Positions 8,724-17,108 are shown, counted from the stretch's first letter. The stretch is 36,397 nt of DNA from an uncultured Arenicella sp. (GCA_937922925.1 CALAKU010000034.1:1-36397); one strand, 5' to 3'. Notes: generated by a model from the sequence alone, not told the origin. Made by a program: numbers and translations.

Positions 8724-9746
8724 CTATTCTCCTGATGAATAGTCTGTTGCCGTTTTCAGGTTATCAAACAAGTTGTCAAGTTCTTGGAAGTGTTGATCTA
8801 CCGTAGTCGGTTTACTCAGCTGGAGTGCCGGGGTTAAGGTAACTAGGTCTAGAGTACCGCCTGAGCGCCATTTTTTATGATCTTCTTGGAATACATCATT
8901 CTTGTAAGTTGATACAAACATCGTCGCGACGAGCACCAATGCCCACGCGAACTTGCTGCTTGTCTTTAGGCTGGAAGAAAACGTGAATACGCAATACAGG
9001 AAGGCGATACTGGCAATAGCAACGATCAAATTAAAACCAACTTCCAGAGACAAAGCGTCATGTGCGTTGAATTGAGCTAGGCTGTAAATCGGCACCAATA
9101 CATTGACGACGATCACTGCGATGCATGCGAGTATCCAGTGAGTTCTGATCGCCGACTCAGCACGAAACAATCGACTGGCAAAGCCAAATAATACAGCCCA
9201 ACCCAGTAATGCAACACCAAGTGAAATCACATCGGTTAAGCCTTGTTTGACATCATACACAATCGGGCTGCTTAACCACTTGCGCAATAAAACAGCGGCG
9301 ATCGCGGCGGCCGTGATCAGCAAAAGTGCTCGTATTGAGTCGACCGTTTTGACGAAGGCAAACAGCCGTGATCGAATTCGAGTTGGCGCAAGAGCCAAAG
9401 CGGTATCAAAAATCTCTATGCTGGTATCACCGATTTTGATTCGCTCATTTTGTGTGTAATTGTGATTCTCCAGCGTTAACCGTTTGCCATTAATCGTACT
9501 CCCGTTCGTTGAACCTTTGTCGCTGAGCAATAAAGCTGAACGACTATTACTTAGCTCTAAATGAAAACCGTCAACGTATTCGTCTTGCACAACGATATCG
9601 CAGCGCCAATCGCGACCAATTGAAAGGGTTTGACCTTCGGCTAATTGAACGCGCTCTGTTCGATATGAGCCGCGGTCATTGATTCGCAAAACGAGCTGCT
9701 TTGCTGGAGCTGCGCTCACATCATTGAAGTCTTTGGCCTTATTCAT
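8724..9746 (-). CDS. FHA domain protein with five predicted transmembrane segments
   Basis: 340 residues. The N-terminal forkhead-associated domain (about 38-115), a phosphothreonine-binding module, shows IGRDWRCDIVV (43-53), H62 and GSTNGS (78-83). The usual Ser before the His is replaced (VDGFH instead of a VSRxH-like motif), so phosphopeptide binding may be altered. Five hydrophobic segments follow at about 137-155, 172-193, 203-223, 235-256 and 265-281, putting the FHA domain in the cytoplasm and the C-terminal tail (ending TDYSSGE) in the periplasm if the topology is simple. The start overlaps the end of the upstream protease gene by 8 bp (ATGAATAA) and is preceded by AAGGGG, so the two are translationally coupled and probably cooperate. 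No kinase or phosphatase is seen in the window. Confidence 0.82.
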   Translation of the reverse strand: MNKAKDFNDVSAAPAKQLVLRINDRGSYRTERVQLAEGQTLSIGRDWRCDIVVQDEYVDGFHLELSNSRSALLLSDKGSTNGSTINGKRLTLENHNYTQNERIKIGDTSIEIFDTALALAPTRIRSRLFAFVKTVDSIRALLLITAAAIAAVLLRKWLSSPIVYDVKQGLTDVISLGVALLGWAVLFGFASRLFRAESAIRTHWILACIAVIVVNVLVPIYSLAQFNAHDALSLEVGFNLIVAIASIAFLYCVFTFSSSLKTSSKFAWALVLVATMFVSTYKNDVFQEDHKKWRSGGTLDLVTLTPALQLSKPTTVDQHFQELDNLFDNLKTATDYSSGE

Positions 9747-11055
9747 AAGACGCCCCTTCTTTCACCGCGACGTTGTTCACCGCTACATTGTTTGGGGTTT
9801 CGTCGTATAAGGCCTCGGCTACGAATTTGCGATTCAATTTCACGATTTGATCTTGTTCAGCGCCCGCAATCGATAGGTGACTGGCGAGAGCTTCGCTGTC
9901 ACTGATTTTCTCTAAAATAAGTAAAGAATCGAAAAGGTCTTCCAAGCGCTTGTACGCTCGAACGCACGTCACTAAGCGCGTATAGGCCCCTTGAGATTTA
10001 TCAACAAAATCGCTCTTACATTCATAGTTAGTCGAGTTATCGAAATTCGAGCGGTTGTCGGCCCACATTTTATTGGTATTTCGAGCGGCAAATTGGCTGG
10101 GCAAGAGTTTGAGAGAAGTTTCTTTGCGAAACGAAAAATTGATTTGGCCGGTATCTAAATTGCCAGCCAAATACACGTAGTTGGCTGCTCGGCAGCTTTT
10201 GTCAACCGCTTCAATACTGCGTTGTTGATTGGTCTCGTTAGTGCCGCCCCAACATTGAAAATCGTTGCGGATTTCACCAAACAGCGAATGCCCTGCAAAT
10301 GATTCGGTTGGCCAATCAATCGAAAGTAAGTGATCGATTCGCGGGCGTTGCCATTGCTTTATCTGTTTGGCGATCTCACTTTGGTATTGAGTTTTTTCGA
10401 GCTTCCCGGGCTTACGTAACAGTATTCGCGCCTTTTCAACCGGCACCAAAAAGCTCAAGGCCGCGCCCGCCGTCGCCACATTCACACCAACAACATCGCC
10501 GCTTGAATTAACTGCGGGGCCGCCGCTCATACCGGGGTTTAGACTGCCGGAAAACAAGACTTGATCATTGTAGCTGTGCTCAACCATGCCGTTATTGGGG
10601 CCGGGAACTAAGGTAACGCCATAGTCGCGCGGGTTGCCAAGGGCGAAAACTTCTTGGCCTTTAACCATCGGCGTTTCACTTAAGGCAAAGAAACGCGTGC
10701 TTGGTTCAGACAATTTGAGGCTGGCTAGATCATTGACCACATCGAAATGCAGTAGCTCGAGAGAGCCTGACTGCCCGGTGTTTGAATGGTATTCAATTTT
10801 GTGAGTATCCGGCGACTGCACAAAACCAGAAACAACATGATAGTTGGTGATCAGTACGCCATCAGCCGATACTTGAAAGCCAGAACCGATAGACGACTTA
10901 CTCGTCGCTTGCGGAGAAATGACTCGAATCTGATAAACCAAATCGTAGAGGTCGGTAAATTGTTGCTCATCGGCTTTGACAAAGCTCGAGTTCAGTAGAC
11001 ATAACCATAAGACAAACTGCAGCGACTGACGCGCTGGGCGCAATACATTAACCAT
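9739..11055 (-). CDS. Exported trypsin-like (HtrA-type fold) serine protease without PDZ domain
   Basis: 438 residues with an N-terminal signal peptide (hydrophobic about 12-22, cleavage near VKA-DE). The S1C/trypsin-like domain (about 35-210) carries the full catalytic triad H73 (TNYHVVSG), D109 (VNDLASLKL) and S177 (NPGMSGGPAV). No PDZ domain follows; instead residues 210-438 form an unrecognised, cysteine-containing region (cysteines in FQCWGG, KSCRAA, YECKSD, VTCVRA) that may be disulphide bonded. It is therefore not a standard DegP/DegS. The last 8 bp overlap the FHA-membrane protein gene. Inferred role: periplasmic processing or sensing linked to the FHA protein, perhaps acting on the large surface protein encoded next. 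The start chosen has a weak GGAAG about 13 bases upstream. Confidence 0.85.
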   Translation of the reverse strand: MVNVLRPARQSLQFVLWLCLLNSSFVKADEQQFTDLYDLVYQIRVISPQATSKSSIGSGFQVSADGVLITNYHVVSGFVQSPDTHKIEYHSNTGQSGSLELLHFDVVNDLASLKLSEPSTRFFALSETPMVKGQEVFALGNPRDYGVTLVPGPNNGMVEHSYNDQVLFSGSLNPGMSGGPAVNSSGDVVGVNVATAGAALSFLVPVEKARILLRKPGKLEKTQYQSEIAKQIKQWQRPRIDHLLSIDWPTESFAGHSLFGEIRNDFQCWGGTNETNQQRSIEAVDKSCRAANYVYLAGNLDTGQINFSFRKETSLKLLPSQFAARNTNKMWADNRSNFDNSTNYECKSDFVDKSQGAYTRLVTCVRAYKRLEDLFDSLLILEKISDSEALASHLSIAGAEQDQIVKLNRKFVAEALYDETPNNVAVNNVAVKEGASYE

Positions 11056-11421
11056 TAGACATTGCGCGACTTCCTACACGCTTAATAAACCAACCAATTA
11101 ACACCACTATTGAGAATAAACCCAAACGAGGAAAATCGCACCAGAGTTAACGCATGTTTAGAAACTGAACAGTCTTAAACTCAATTTTTTGATCAGCGGT
11201 TTAAAGCTAATCATCAAGCCACGGTTCCAGATCAAAGCAAACTCAGTTTGATTTATCGCGTATTCCTTTTATTTGATTCCCAAATATTTATTTGACAAAT
11301 GAATGTTAAATAGCTCAATATAACTTAGGCAATAGAGCCCAAAAGGATTGGCTCTTTCAAGGGGAACAAACTTAACCGATTAATCATTAATCGAATTTAT
11401 ACAAAAATAGGAGGGGGCATT
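11056..11421. other. Intergenic region between divergent protease and Cys-rich repeat genes
   Basis: 366 bp, AT-rich, no gene seen. It holds a TTGACA -35-like hexamer at 11292-11297 on the plus strand without a convincing -10 at the right distance, a small hairpin AGAGCC / GGCTCT (11334-11339 with 11350-11355), a perfect 17-bp palindrome CGATTAATCATTAATCG (11377-11393) and a strong GGAGGGGG ribosome site just before the ATG at 11422. The palindrome could be an operator or an mRNA hairpin in the leader. Confidence 0.5.
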
Positions 11422-13806
11422 ATGAATCGCAAAAGCGTCATTCATTATTACATTGCAGTCTGTGTACTGTGCGTTATTGCATTAAACCAAGGCATACATG
11501 CGCAAGAACTAAAAGAACTACAAGAAGACCCAATTGCTTTTATCGGGCATGGCGCCATGTTTGACAAGAGTGGTCGCGTCATCGAACCAACACTTGAATT
11601 CATTCGGTCGGCTCAATCATTCTATATCAAGGATATCAAGCGCAAACTGTCTACGCAGAAACGCGCGCGCGCCAGCACCATTGCCAAAACATTGACCGAT
11701 GGCTCACCACGCAGGCTAAAGCCCGACGTGCGAGACGTAGTTTCTAATTCTTTACTGATGGATTGGCTATCAAACAACAACGATGAACAGCTTAGCCATC
11801 GAAGGCAAGGCAAGATGATCATGCTCAACAGCAAGATTATTGATCTATCACCTGACATTAAGTTTGATCAAAAGCTGATTGACGAATTTAGTGTGCCTCG
11901 AAGTTTGAAACGAGAACTAAACCGAAGTCTGCTCAGGAAAAAACCACGCGACCCCTTGTCTATGTCTTGGTTCGTTCAATCCGCGCACGCGATTGCAACC
12001 ACAGCTTCAGGGCAGGCTTATATCGATGAATGCAGAGCCGCGGGCGTGCCCATTCCGCCAGATTGGGGCTCTAATAGTTGGGTTGAGCGAGGCACACTGA
12101 AAAATGAGTTTATCTCAAAACCGCAAAGAGCACAGGTGCATACGTTTCGCAGCACTAACCCAGAGGGCACCTGCATTGCCCTGCCGCGTCGCGGCACGTT
12201 TGGCACCATTAAACTGCTTGGCATTATTTGTTTGGGCGTCGAAAGTTCCAACGCGTGTTTTTGGGATAACCAAGAAAATGGCCGCACCTTTGAGATTGGT
12301 AAAAACGAAGATGTACCCCTGTCTGACTTTGCTGGTGGAGCCGAATTAGTTGGTGGCCAAGGCGGCGCTTGTACCTCTTGCCATGCTGGAGAGAACCCTT
12401 TTGTCATCCATCCTGACACCGTATTAGGTTTACCACAATTAAGCGATGTCGCTCTCTTTTCTAATGAGTACTATCGGCCCATCGTGGGTAGCCAGTGGTA
12501 TCAGAACGAACAAATTCTTCCAAGCACGGGCGAGTGTGCAGCCTGTCACGGATCCACTTCTCGCGGTGTCGCGGGTCGCTTCCCAAGTTTTACAGACGCT
12601 GAAAAAGTCGATTATTGCGGCGCTATTGTGCGTAACGCCATCGACATGACGATGCCGCCGGCAAACCCTGGCGAAGGCAGCCGGGTTGCTGAAGTCATTG
12701 ATATGTGTTTTGAAACACTGAATGCGAGTTGCTCTATCAATGAAGAATGCGCCACAGGAAAATGCCAAGGCGGCCAATGCGTTTGCGGCGGCGATAATGA
12801 TTGCGCTGCAGGGCAGTATTGTAATAAACGCCCACTAGCACCAAATCGATGTCTTGCCGATGCCACACTGGATATTGGCCAAGCCTGCACCAAAAATGCA
12901 GAATGCAGCACTAACAAATGCCAAGGTAGCGGCAATGCACGGCAATGCGTCTGCGCCGATGACGGTGACTGTGATGCCGGAGAATTTTGTAATAATCGTT
13001 TAGGGCAAAACCGCTGCCTGGTCGATGGTTCACTCAACCTTGGGCAAGCCTGTTTTAAAAACGCGGAGTGTAGCTCCGGCAAATGCCAAGGCGACATGTG
13101 CGTGTGCGCTGACGATGGCGATTGCAGCGCTGGCCAATTTTGCAACAATCGGCCATTAGCGCCCAACCGCTGCTTGGCCGACGCCTCTCTTTCCGTCGGT
13201 CAGTCGTGCAATAAAAATGCGGAATGCTCTAGCAACAAGTGCCAAGGCAGTGGTGGTGATAGGCAGTGTGTTTGCGCTGATGATGGCGACTGTGGAGCTG
13301 GTCAGTTCTGTAATAACCGCTTAGGGCAAAACCGGTGTTTGGTCGATGGTTCTCTTGATGTTGGCGACTCTTGCATCAAGAACGCCGAGTGCGATTCGAA
13401 CAAATGCCAAGGTGGTATGTGTGTTTGCGCAAATGATAGCGACTGCGGTACCGGTCAGTTTTGCAACAACCGCTTAGGCCAAAACCGATGTTTGGTTGAT
13501 GGCTCCCTTGATGTCGGCGACTCCTGCGTTAAGAACGCTGAGTGCGATTCGAACAAATGCCAAGGCGGCATGTGCGTTTGCGCCAACGATAGCGACTGCG
13601 GTACAGGACAATTCTGTAACAATCGCCTAGGGCAAAACCGTTGTTTAGTCGATGGTACAAAAGACGTTGGCCAGTCGTGTGTGAAAAAGCAGGAATGCGA
13701 ATCGAATAAATGCTCAGGCGGCCAATGCGTCTGTAAAGAGGATCGACATTGCCCGGGCAACCAGCAATGTAAAAAACCGCTGTTTGGGACTAATCGATGC
13801 GAATAA
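11422..13806 (+). CDS. Secreted protein with two CxxCH motifs and seven 8-cysteine repeats
   Basis: 794 residues. A signal peptide (about 10-28, ending GIHA-QE) precedes a 290-residue region I do not recognise. Two haem-binding-type motifs follow, CTSCH at 317-321 and CAACH at 372-376, with a possible distal ligand in MTMPP; a di-haem c-type domain is plausible but the sequence is not clearly a known cytochrome family. From S436 to the end run seven units of about 51 residues, each with eight cysteines and a core like NAEC-SxKCQGG-CVCADDxDC-GQFCNNR-NRCLVDGSL, resembling eukaryotic-like EB/Dickkopf-type cysteine modules. GGAGGGGG precedes the ATG. It is divergent from the protease and FHA genes and tail-to-tail with kdgK (12 bp, no terminator seen). 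Extracellular or periplasmic location is expected because the cysteines need oxidation. Confidence 0.85.
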   Translation: MNRKSVIHYYIAVCVLCVIALNQGIHAQELKELQEDPIAFIGHGAMFDKSGRVIEPTLEFIRSAQSFYIKDIKRKLSTQKRARASTIAKTLTDGSPRRLKPDVRDVVSNSLLMDWLSNNNDEQLSHRRQGKMIMLNSKIIDLSPDIKFDQKLIDEFSVPRSLKRELNRSLLRKKPRDPLSMSWFVQSAHAIATTASGQAYIDECRAAGVPIPPDWGSNSWVERGTLKNEFISKPQRAQVHTFRSTNPEGTCIALPRRGTFGTIKLLGIICLGVESSNACFWDNQENGRTFEIGKNEDVPLSDFAGGAELVGGQGGACTSCHAGENPFVIHPDTVLGLPQLSDVALFSNEYYRPIVGSQWYQNEQILPSTGECAACHGSTSRGVAGRFPSFTDAEKVDYCGAIVRNAIDMTMPPANPGEGSRVAEVIDMCFETLNASCSINEECATGKCQGGQCVCGGDNDCAAGQYCNKRPLAPNRCLADATLDIGQACTKNAECSTNKCQGSGNARQCVCADDGDCDAGEFCNNRLGQNRCLVDGSLNLGQACFKNAECSSGKCQGDMCVCADDGDCSAGQFCNNRPLAPNRCLADASLSVGQSCNKNAECSSNKCQGSGGDRQCVCADDGDCGAGQFCNNRLGQNRCLVDGSLDVGDSCIKNAECDSNKCQGGMCVCANDSDCGTGQFCNNRLGQNRCLVDGSLDVGDSCVKNAECDSNKCQGGMCVCANDSDCGTGQFCNNRLGQNRCLVDGTKDVGQSCVKKQECESNKCSGGQCVCKEDRHCPGNQQCKKPLFGTNRCE
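12727..13803 (+). repeat. Seven tandem coding repeats, about 153-165 bp each, 8 Cys per unit
   Basis: Units 5, 6 and 7 start exactly 153 bp apart (Cys codons at 13372, 13525 and 13678). Units 1 and 3 share a PLAPNRCLAD variant and units 2 and 4 share a GSG-RQ insertion, so units 1-2 and 3-4 look like copies of a two-unit block. Unit 6 looks like a single-unit copy of 5. Between units 5 and 6, over about 45 codons, I count about 18 synonymous codon changes but one amino-acid change (Ile/Val), meaning old duplication under strong protein-level constraint. Confidence 0.85.
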
Positions 13807-13818
13807 ATTGATCAGGAA

Positions 13819-14757
13819 CTAAGCAAGCGTGATCTGCTCGCGCACAGCTTGATAGGCGGCTTTGTCTACGATTGCGCCTGGATGCTGAACCACGAGAGCG
13901 GCGATGGCCATCGCCGCCTCTATTGCGAAGTCAGGTGCGTGCTGTTGGGCGCGCGCCGCCAAGTAGGTTCCAGCAAACGAATCACCAGCGGCGGTTGAAT
14001 CAATTTGTGTTGGCGCAGGTGCAAAAGGCTTGTGGGCTTTTTGTTGCTTGCCTTGATACACATACACGCCATCAATGCCCCACTTAAGGACTATCTCTTT
14101 TTGCTCACCAATAGTTGCTAGGTAGTCGATAACCTCTAGTTGATTTTGATGTTGATAAAGGGCGCGGTGATCTTCATCTCCCGGAAAAACGATATCGGCC
14201 AATTGATAGGCTACGTCATTCCAATAGACGGCGTGCTCCAGATCGCGCCACATTTTTGGCCGATAGTTTGGATCATACGCAATCTTGCAGCCGCGCGATT
14301 TGAGCGTCTTTAAGTAATTGGCGAGGGCTTGTTTGTCATCGTCATCAAGAATGGCAAAAGAGATTCCTGAAACATAGGCGTAATCAAAGACGGCATTGCT
14401 TTGATCTTGGTCGGCTAGCAAACGCATCATTTTGCGCGCGGCAGAATCGTTACGCCAATAGGTAAAACTGCGTTCACCGTTGACGTCGACATTGATGGAA
14501 TAAATCCCGGGCGACTTAGTTTTACTGCGAAGTACATGCCGACAATTTAGGCCATGGGCCTGCCAGGCTTCGAGCATTTCCTCACTGATGGCGTCACGAC
14601 CGAGCGCCGTGAAATAGGCCACGTCTAATTCGGGCGCCCACCATTTTGCGTATATGGCAGAGTTATAGGTATCGCCTGCAAAGTCGCGCGCGTAATGGTG
14701 CGCGCCACTTTTGCGCAACTCAAGCATGCACTCGCCGATAAACAACAATGAACTCAT
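13819..14757 (-). CDS. kdgK: 2-keto-3-deoxygluconate kinase (PfkB family)
   Basis: 312-residue PfkB/ribokinase-fold sugar kinase that phosphorylates 2-keto-3-deoxy-D-gluconate (KDG) to KDPG in the cytoplasm. It has an N-terminal GECMLEL start typical of KDG kinases, the YDPNYRPKMW segment (161-170), and the PfkB signature DSTAAGDSFAG (253-263) with the catalytic base D259. In this locus it would receive KDG formed from 3,6-anhydro-L-galactose through the cycloisomerase, Zn-dehydrogenase and KduD enzymes. It is last in the minus-strand run, 54 bp after the GntR regulator gene, and meets the Cys-rich repeat gene tail to tail. The relevant kinase for galactonate-derived KDGal is instead DgoK, so the two branches have separate kinases. 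Confidence 0.88.
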   Translation of the reverse strand: MSSLLFIGECMLELRKSGAHHYARDFAGDTYNSAIYAKWWAPELDVAYFTALGRDAISEEMLEAWQAHGLNCRHVLRSKTKSPGIYSINVDVNGERSFTYWRNDSAARKMMRLLADQDQSNAVFDYAYVSGISFAILDDDDKQALANYLKTLKSRGCKIAYDPNYRPKMWRDLEHAVYWNDVAYQLADIVFPGDEDHRALYQHQNQLEVIDYLATIGEQKEIVLKWGIDGVYVYQGKQQKAHKPFAPAPTQIDSTAAGDSFAGTYLAARAQQHAPDFAIEAAMAIAALVVQHPGAIVDKAAYQAVREQITLA

Positions 14758-14774
14758 ACCGACGCGATGCTTCC

Positions 14775-14803
14775 AGTAGGCGTAAAACTAGTAGGCGTGA
14801 AAC
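14775..14803. repeat. Short direct repeat AGTAGGCGTRAAAC, two copies
   Basis: Copies at 14775-14788 and 14790-14803 differ at one base and have a 15-bp period. They fill the gap between the gntR stop and the kdgK ribosome site. Probably a slippage duplication; no function is proposed. Confidence 0.5.
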
Positions 14804-14811
14804 GAAACCGT

Positions 14812-15420
14812 TTAGCGAATATTCGCGCGCAACGCTTGGATTGCACTGCGATAGTCTTTGCTCTTTAAGCTATCGATAATCGCTCGGTGTTCGTTTTCAC
14901 AATCTTGCGCTGAATCCACTCGTTGATAGTCCATTCGCATGCGCATAACTACCGATTGCCAGATATTTGATAGGTCTTCACCACCAGCAAGGTTGACCAA
15001 ATAGTGATGAAACTCGATATCGTCTTTGGTGACTTGCGTAAAATCTTTGTTTTTAAAGGCCTCTCGAATTCGCAAAATGACAGACTCAAGGTAGTCGAAA
15101 TCGATTTCGTCCATTCTATTCTTAAGCATTTTAATTGAATGCTCTTCTATGCGACGACGAATATCGATCATCAAACTTTGCACTTCCGGGTCAAGCTGGT
15201 CGTTCACAAAAGAACCCACGTTGCTTTTGGAAATCACCAGGCCTTCTTGCGTGAGTTGCAATAACACATCCCGGATTGGCCCACGCGAAACACCAAAGCG
15301 TTCAGCAAGATTTTGCTCGTTTAATTTGGTACCTGGCTTGAGGTCGCCAGCAATGATATCCGAGCGAATTTGGCTCGCAATTTGTTCTCTAACAGGAATA
15401 ATTTTGTTTGTATTTAACAT
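14812..15420 (-). CDS. GntR family transcriptional regulator, FadR/FCD subfamily
   Basis: 202 residues. The N-terminal winged helix-turn-helix (about 8-75) includes LNEQNLAERFGVSRGPIRDV (33-52), typical of GntR proteins. The C-terminal helical FCD ligand domain has the D-x-x-x-x-H pattern (DDIEFHHYLVNLAGG) and a later ENEHRAI His, the metal/ligand site of FCD proteins. It sits between the halogenase-like gene and kdgK. Four intergenic sites in the window fit the TNGT-type half sites used by FadR-subfamily regulators (one, at 24219-24233, fits TNGTNNNACNA exactly), so this is the natural candidate for the locus regulator, with a pathway acid such as KDG, galactonate or anhydrogalactonate as inducer (inference). 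It is slightly short for the subfamily but looks complete. Confidence 0.9.
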   Translation of the reverse strand: MLNTNKIIPVREQIASQIRSDIIAGDLKPGTKLNEQNLAERFGVSRGPIRDVLLQLTQEGLVISKSNVGSFVNDQLDPEVQSLMIDIRRRIEEHSIKMLKNRMDEIDFDYLESVILRIREAFKNKDFTQVTKDDIEFHHYLVNLAGGEDLSNIWQSVVMRMRMDYQRVDSAQDCENEHRAIIDSLKSKDYRSAIQALRANIR

Positions 15421-15507
15421 GCCCTACCGTCTCCTGTGCGTGTTTAATTTTTTATTTTTATCATTTGTCTTTGAATTTAAATTGCTTGGTTGTCGAGGCC
15501 AAACAAA

Positions 15508-17064
15508 TTATACGGTCTGTAAGCCGTATTGATGAATCTTATTAATCAAGCTGCGATGGCTGGGTAAGTATTGGGTTAACTTATCAGTGCGAGCTTGATT
15601 AATTTTATGCTGTTGCCCATAGAATAAATCGTCTTTTTGGGTTTGACCATGAAACGTGGACAGCGTTTCATACTCCATACCGTACAACACATATTGGTAA
15701 CTCGCCGAGGGAAACACCTCATCACGCTGCACAAAGTCTGATTGCCATGGCGCTTGATACTTCCAAAGTTCGAGTAGCTCAAGTAACGAGTCAGGAATCG
15801 TATCCGGGTCTCGATTGTCGACCCAAAACGCATTGTCTTCTCGTTTGCTGATGCAATAGTGTAGCTTTAGAAAGTCAATGATACGCTGCCAGCGATAATG
15901 AAATACGTCATTAAAACGACGTTCAATAACCTGCATTGCATCTCTATTGACCGGCATTTGTTCAGCAAGCATTTGTGCCGACATTTCGACCAGCACAATC
16001 GCGGAGGCTTCCAGCGGCTCTAGAAACCCGGCTGAAAGCCCAATGCCTACCACATTTTTCTTCCAAAACTGACTGCGATGGCCAGAGCGAATGGGAATGT
16101 GGCGCACTTCTAACTCATCTAGGTTCGCGCCCAAACCATCTATGTAGTGAGCCAGCTCATCTTCGGCGCTTTGCTTGTCTGTATGTCGGCTCGAATACAC
16201 ATGACCTATGCCGCGACGTGTAGACAAACCGATGTCCCAAATCCAACCAGCGGATTGCGCTGTTGAAATAGTTTGCGAGGCAATTTCTTGGTCGTCGCTT
16301 GAGTACGGGCATTGCACGGCCAGTGCATTGTCAATGAACAACACGTCACTGCAATCGTGAAATTCGGTATCCAATGCTTCGCCTAAGAGTAAAGACCGAA
16401 AGCCTGTGCAATCGACAAACAAATCGCCGTCAATGATACCGGCTTGTTTTGTATCAATGCTCACTACATAGCCGTACTCGTCTTTATTGACCTCGCTCAT
16501 GTCGGCATAGATGTGGTTTACGCCCAAATTTTCGACTACATGCTTTTGAATAAAGGCGGAGAACTTACCCGCATTGAGATGGTAAGCATAGTTCAACTCG
16601 CCCACGTATTCCGGCGTAGTAATGGCCTTGGGGCCAAGAGATAAATCGCAGACTTTGCCTTGCGGGCACACCGCGTCAGTGAATGAGTCTTGGCGTGCGC
16701 TGCGTAACCAATCGTTCGCGAGATTGCCCTCAAAAAAACCTTGAGGCAGTACCAGTGGATGATAGTAAGCGTCGTCTTCAGCACCGGTAACCCATTTGGC
16801 AAAACGAGCACCTTGTTTAAAGGTGGCGTCGCACTCACGAATGAAATCCGTTTCTCGGATTCCCATGTTTTTAAGAGTACCCCGCAAGGTCGGCCAAGTG
16901 CCCTCACCAACCCCAACGGTTGGCACATTAGGTGACTCAACCAGCACGACTTCAAGGCTTTGTTCTTGCGGCAAACCTTGGTATTTAGCCGCAAGAGTAC
17001 CCGCGGTAATCCATCCTGCGGTACCACCGCCAACAATCACGATTTTGCGGATACGATCATCCAT
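15508..17064 (-). CDS. Tryptophan-halogenase-family flavoprotein (function unknown)
   Basis: 518 residues. N-terminal FAD-binding GGGTAGW (12-18), the GVGEGTWP motif (51-58), and a Lys (K83, in FKQGARF) aligned by context with the catalytic lysine of PrnA/RebH-type halogenases. The C-terminal GFLEPLEASAI motif is also family-typical. The tryptophan in the family's WxWxIP signature is followed by Asp-Ile-Gly here (WIWDIGL), so the motif is degenerate. This variant group is known mainly from genes near TonB-dependent receptors and SapC in marine and oligotrophic bacteria, with no settled reaction. It stands 89 bp after the SMP-30 gene, with its own operator-like site at 17094-17108 and GGTGAAG before the ATG, and probably heads a halogenase-gntR-kdgK unit. 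Halogenation of tryptophan should not be assumed. Confidence 0.85.
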   Translation of the reverse strand: MDDRIRKIVIVGGGTAGWITAGTLAAKYQGLPQEQSLEVVLVESPNVPTVGVGEGTWPTLRGTLKNMGIRETDFIRECDATFKQGARFAKWVTGAEDDAYYHPLVLPQGFFEGNLANDWLRSARQDSFTDAVCPQGKVCDLSLGPKAITTPEYVGELNYAYHLNAGKFSAFIQKHVVENLGVNHIYADMSEVNKDEYGYVVSIDTKQAGIIDGDLFVDCTGFRSLLLGEALDTEFHDCSDVLFIDNALAVQCPYSSDDQEIASQTISTAQSAGWIWDIGLSTRRGIGHVYSSRHTDKQSAEDELAHYIDGLGANLDELEVRHIPIRSGHRSQFWKKNVVGIGLSAGFLEPLEASAIVLVEMSAQMLAEQMPVNRDAMQVIERRFNDVFHYRWQRIIDFLKLHYCISKREDNAFWVDNRDPDTIPDSLLELLELWKYQAPWQSDFVQRDEVFPSASYQYVLYGMEYETLSTFHGQTQKDDLFYGQQHKINQARTDKLTQYLPSHRSLINKIHQYGLQTV

Positions 17065-17093
17065 TGTGGTGCTTCACCAAACTATTTTGTTTT

Positions 17094-17108
17094 TTGTTAA
17101 CAATTTAC
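17094..17108. promoter_or_regulatory. Operator-like site A, upstream of the halogenase-gntR-kdgK group
   Basis: Contains the perfect palindrome TTGTTAACAA (17094-17103) and extends to TTGTTAACAATTTAC, matching the pattern TTGTNNACAATNNAC shared with sites at 24253, 28418 and 32208. It begins 29 bp upstream of the ATG at 17064, a position suited to repression. Autoregulation of the GntR gene would follow. Confidence 0.55.

Noticed and set aside
11292-11297. TTGACA as a firm promoter for the Cys-rich repeat gene
   Set aside because: No hexamer resembling TATAAT stands 16-18 bp downstream; recorded only in the intergenic note.
12612-13760. Open frames antisense to the Cys-rich repeats, and CRISPR-like periodicity
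   Set aside because: The 153-bp periodicity comes from coding repeats, far too long for CRISPR units and without spacers. The antisense frames only mirror the Cys-rich repeats.
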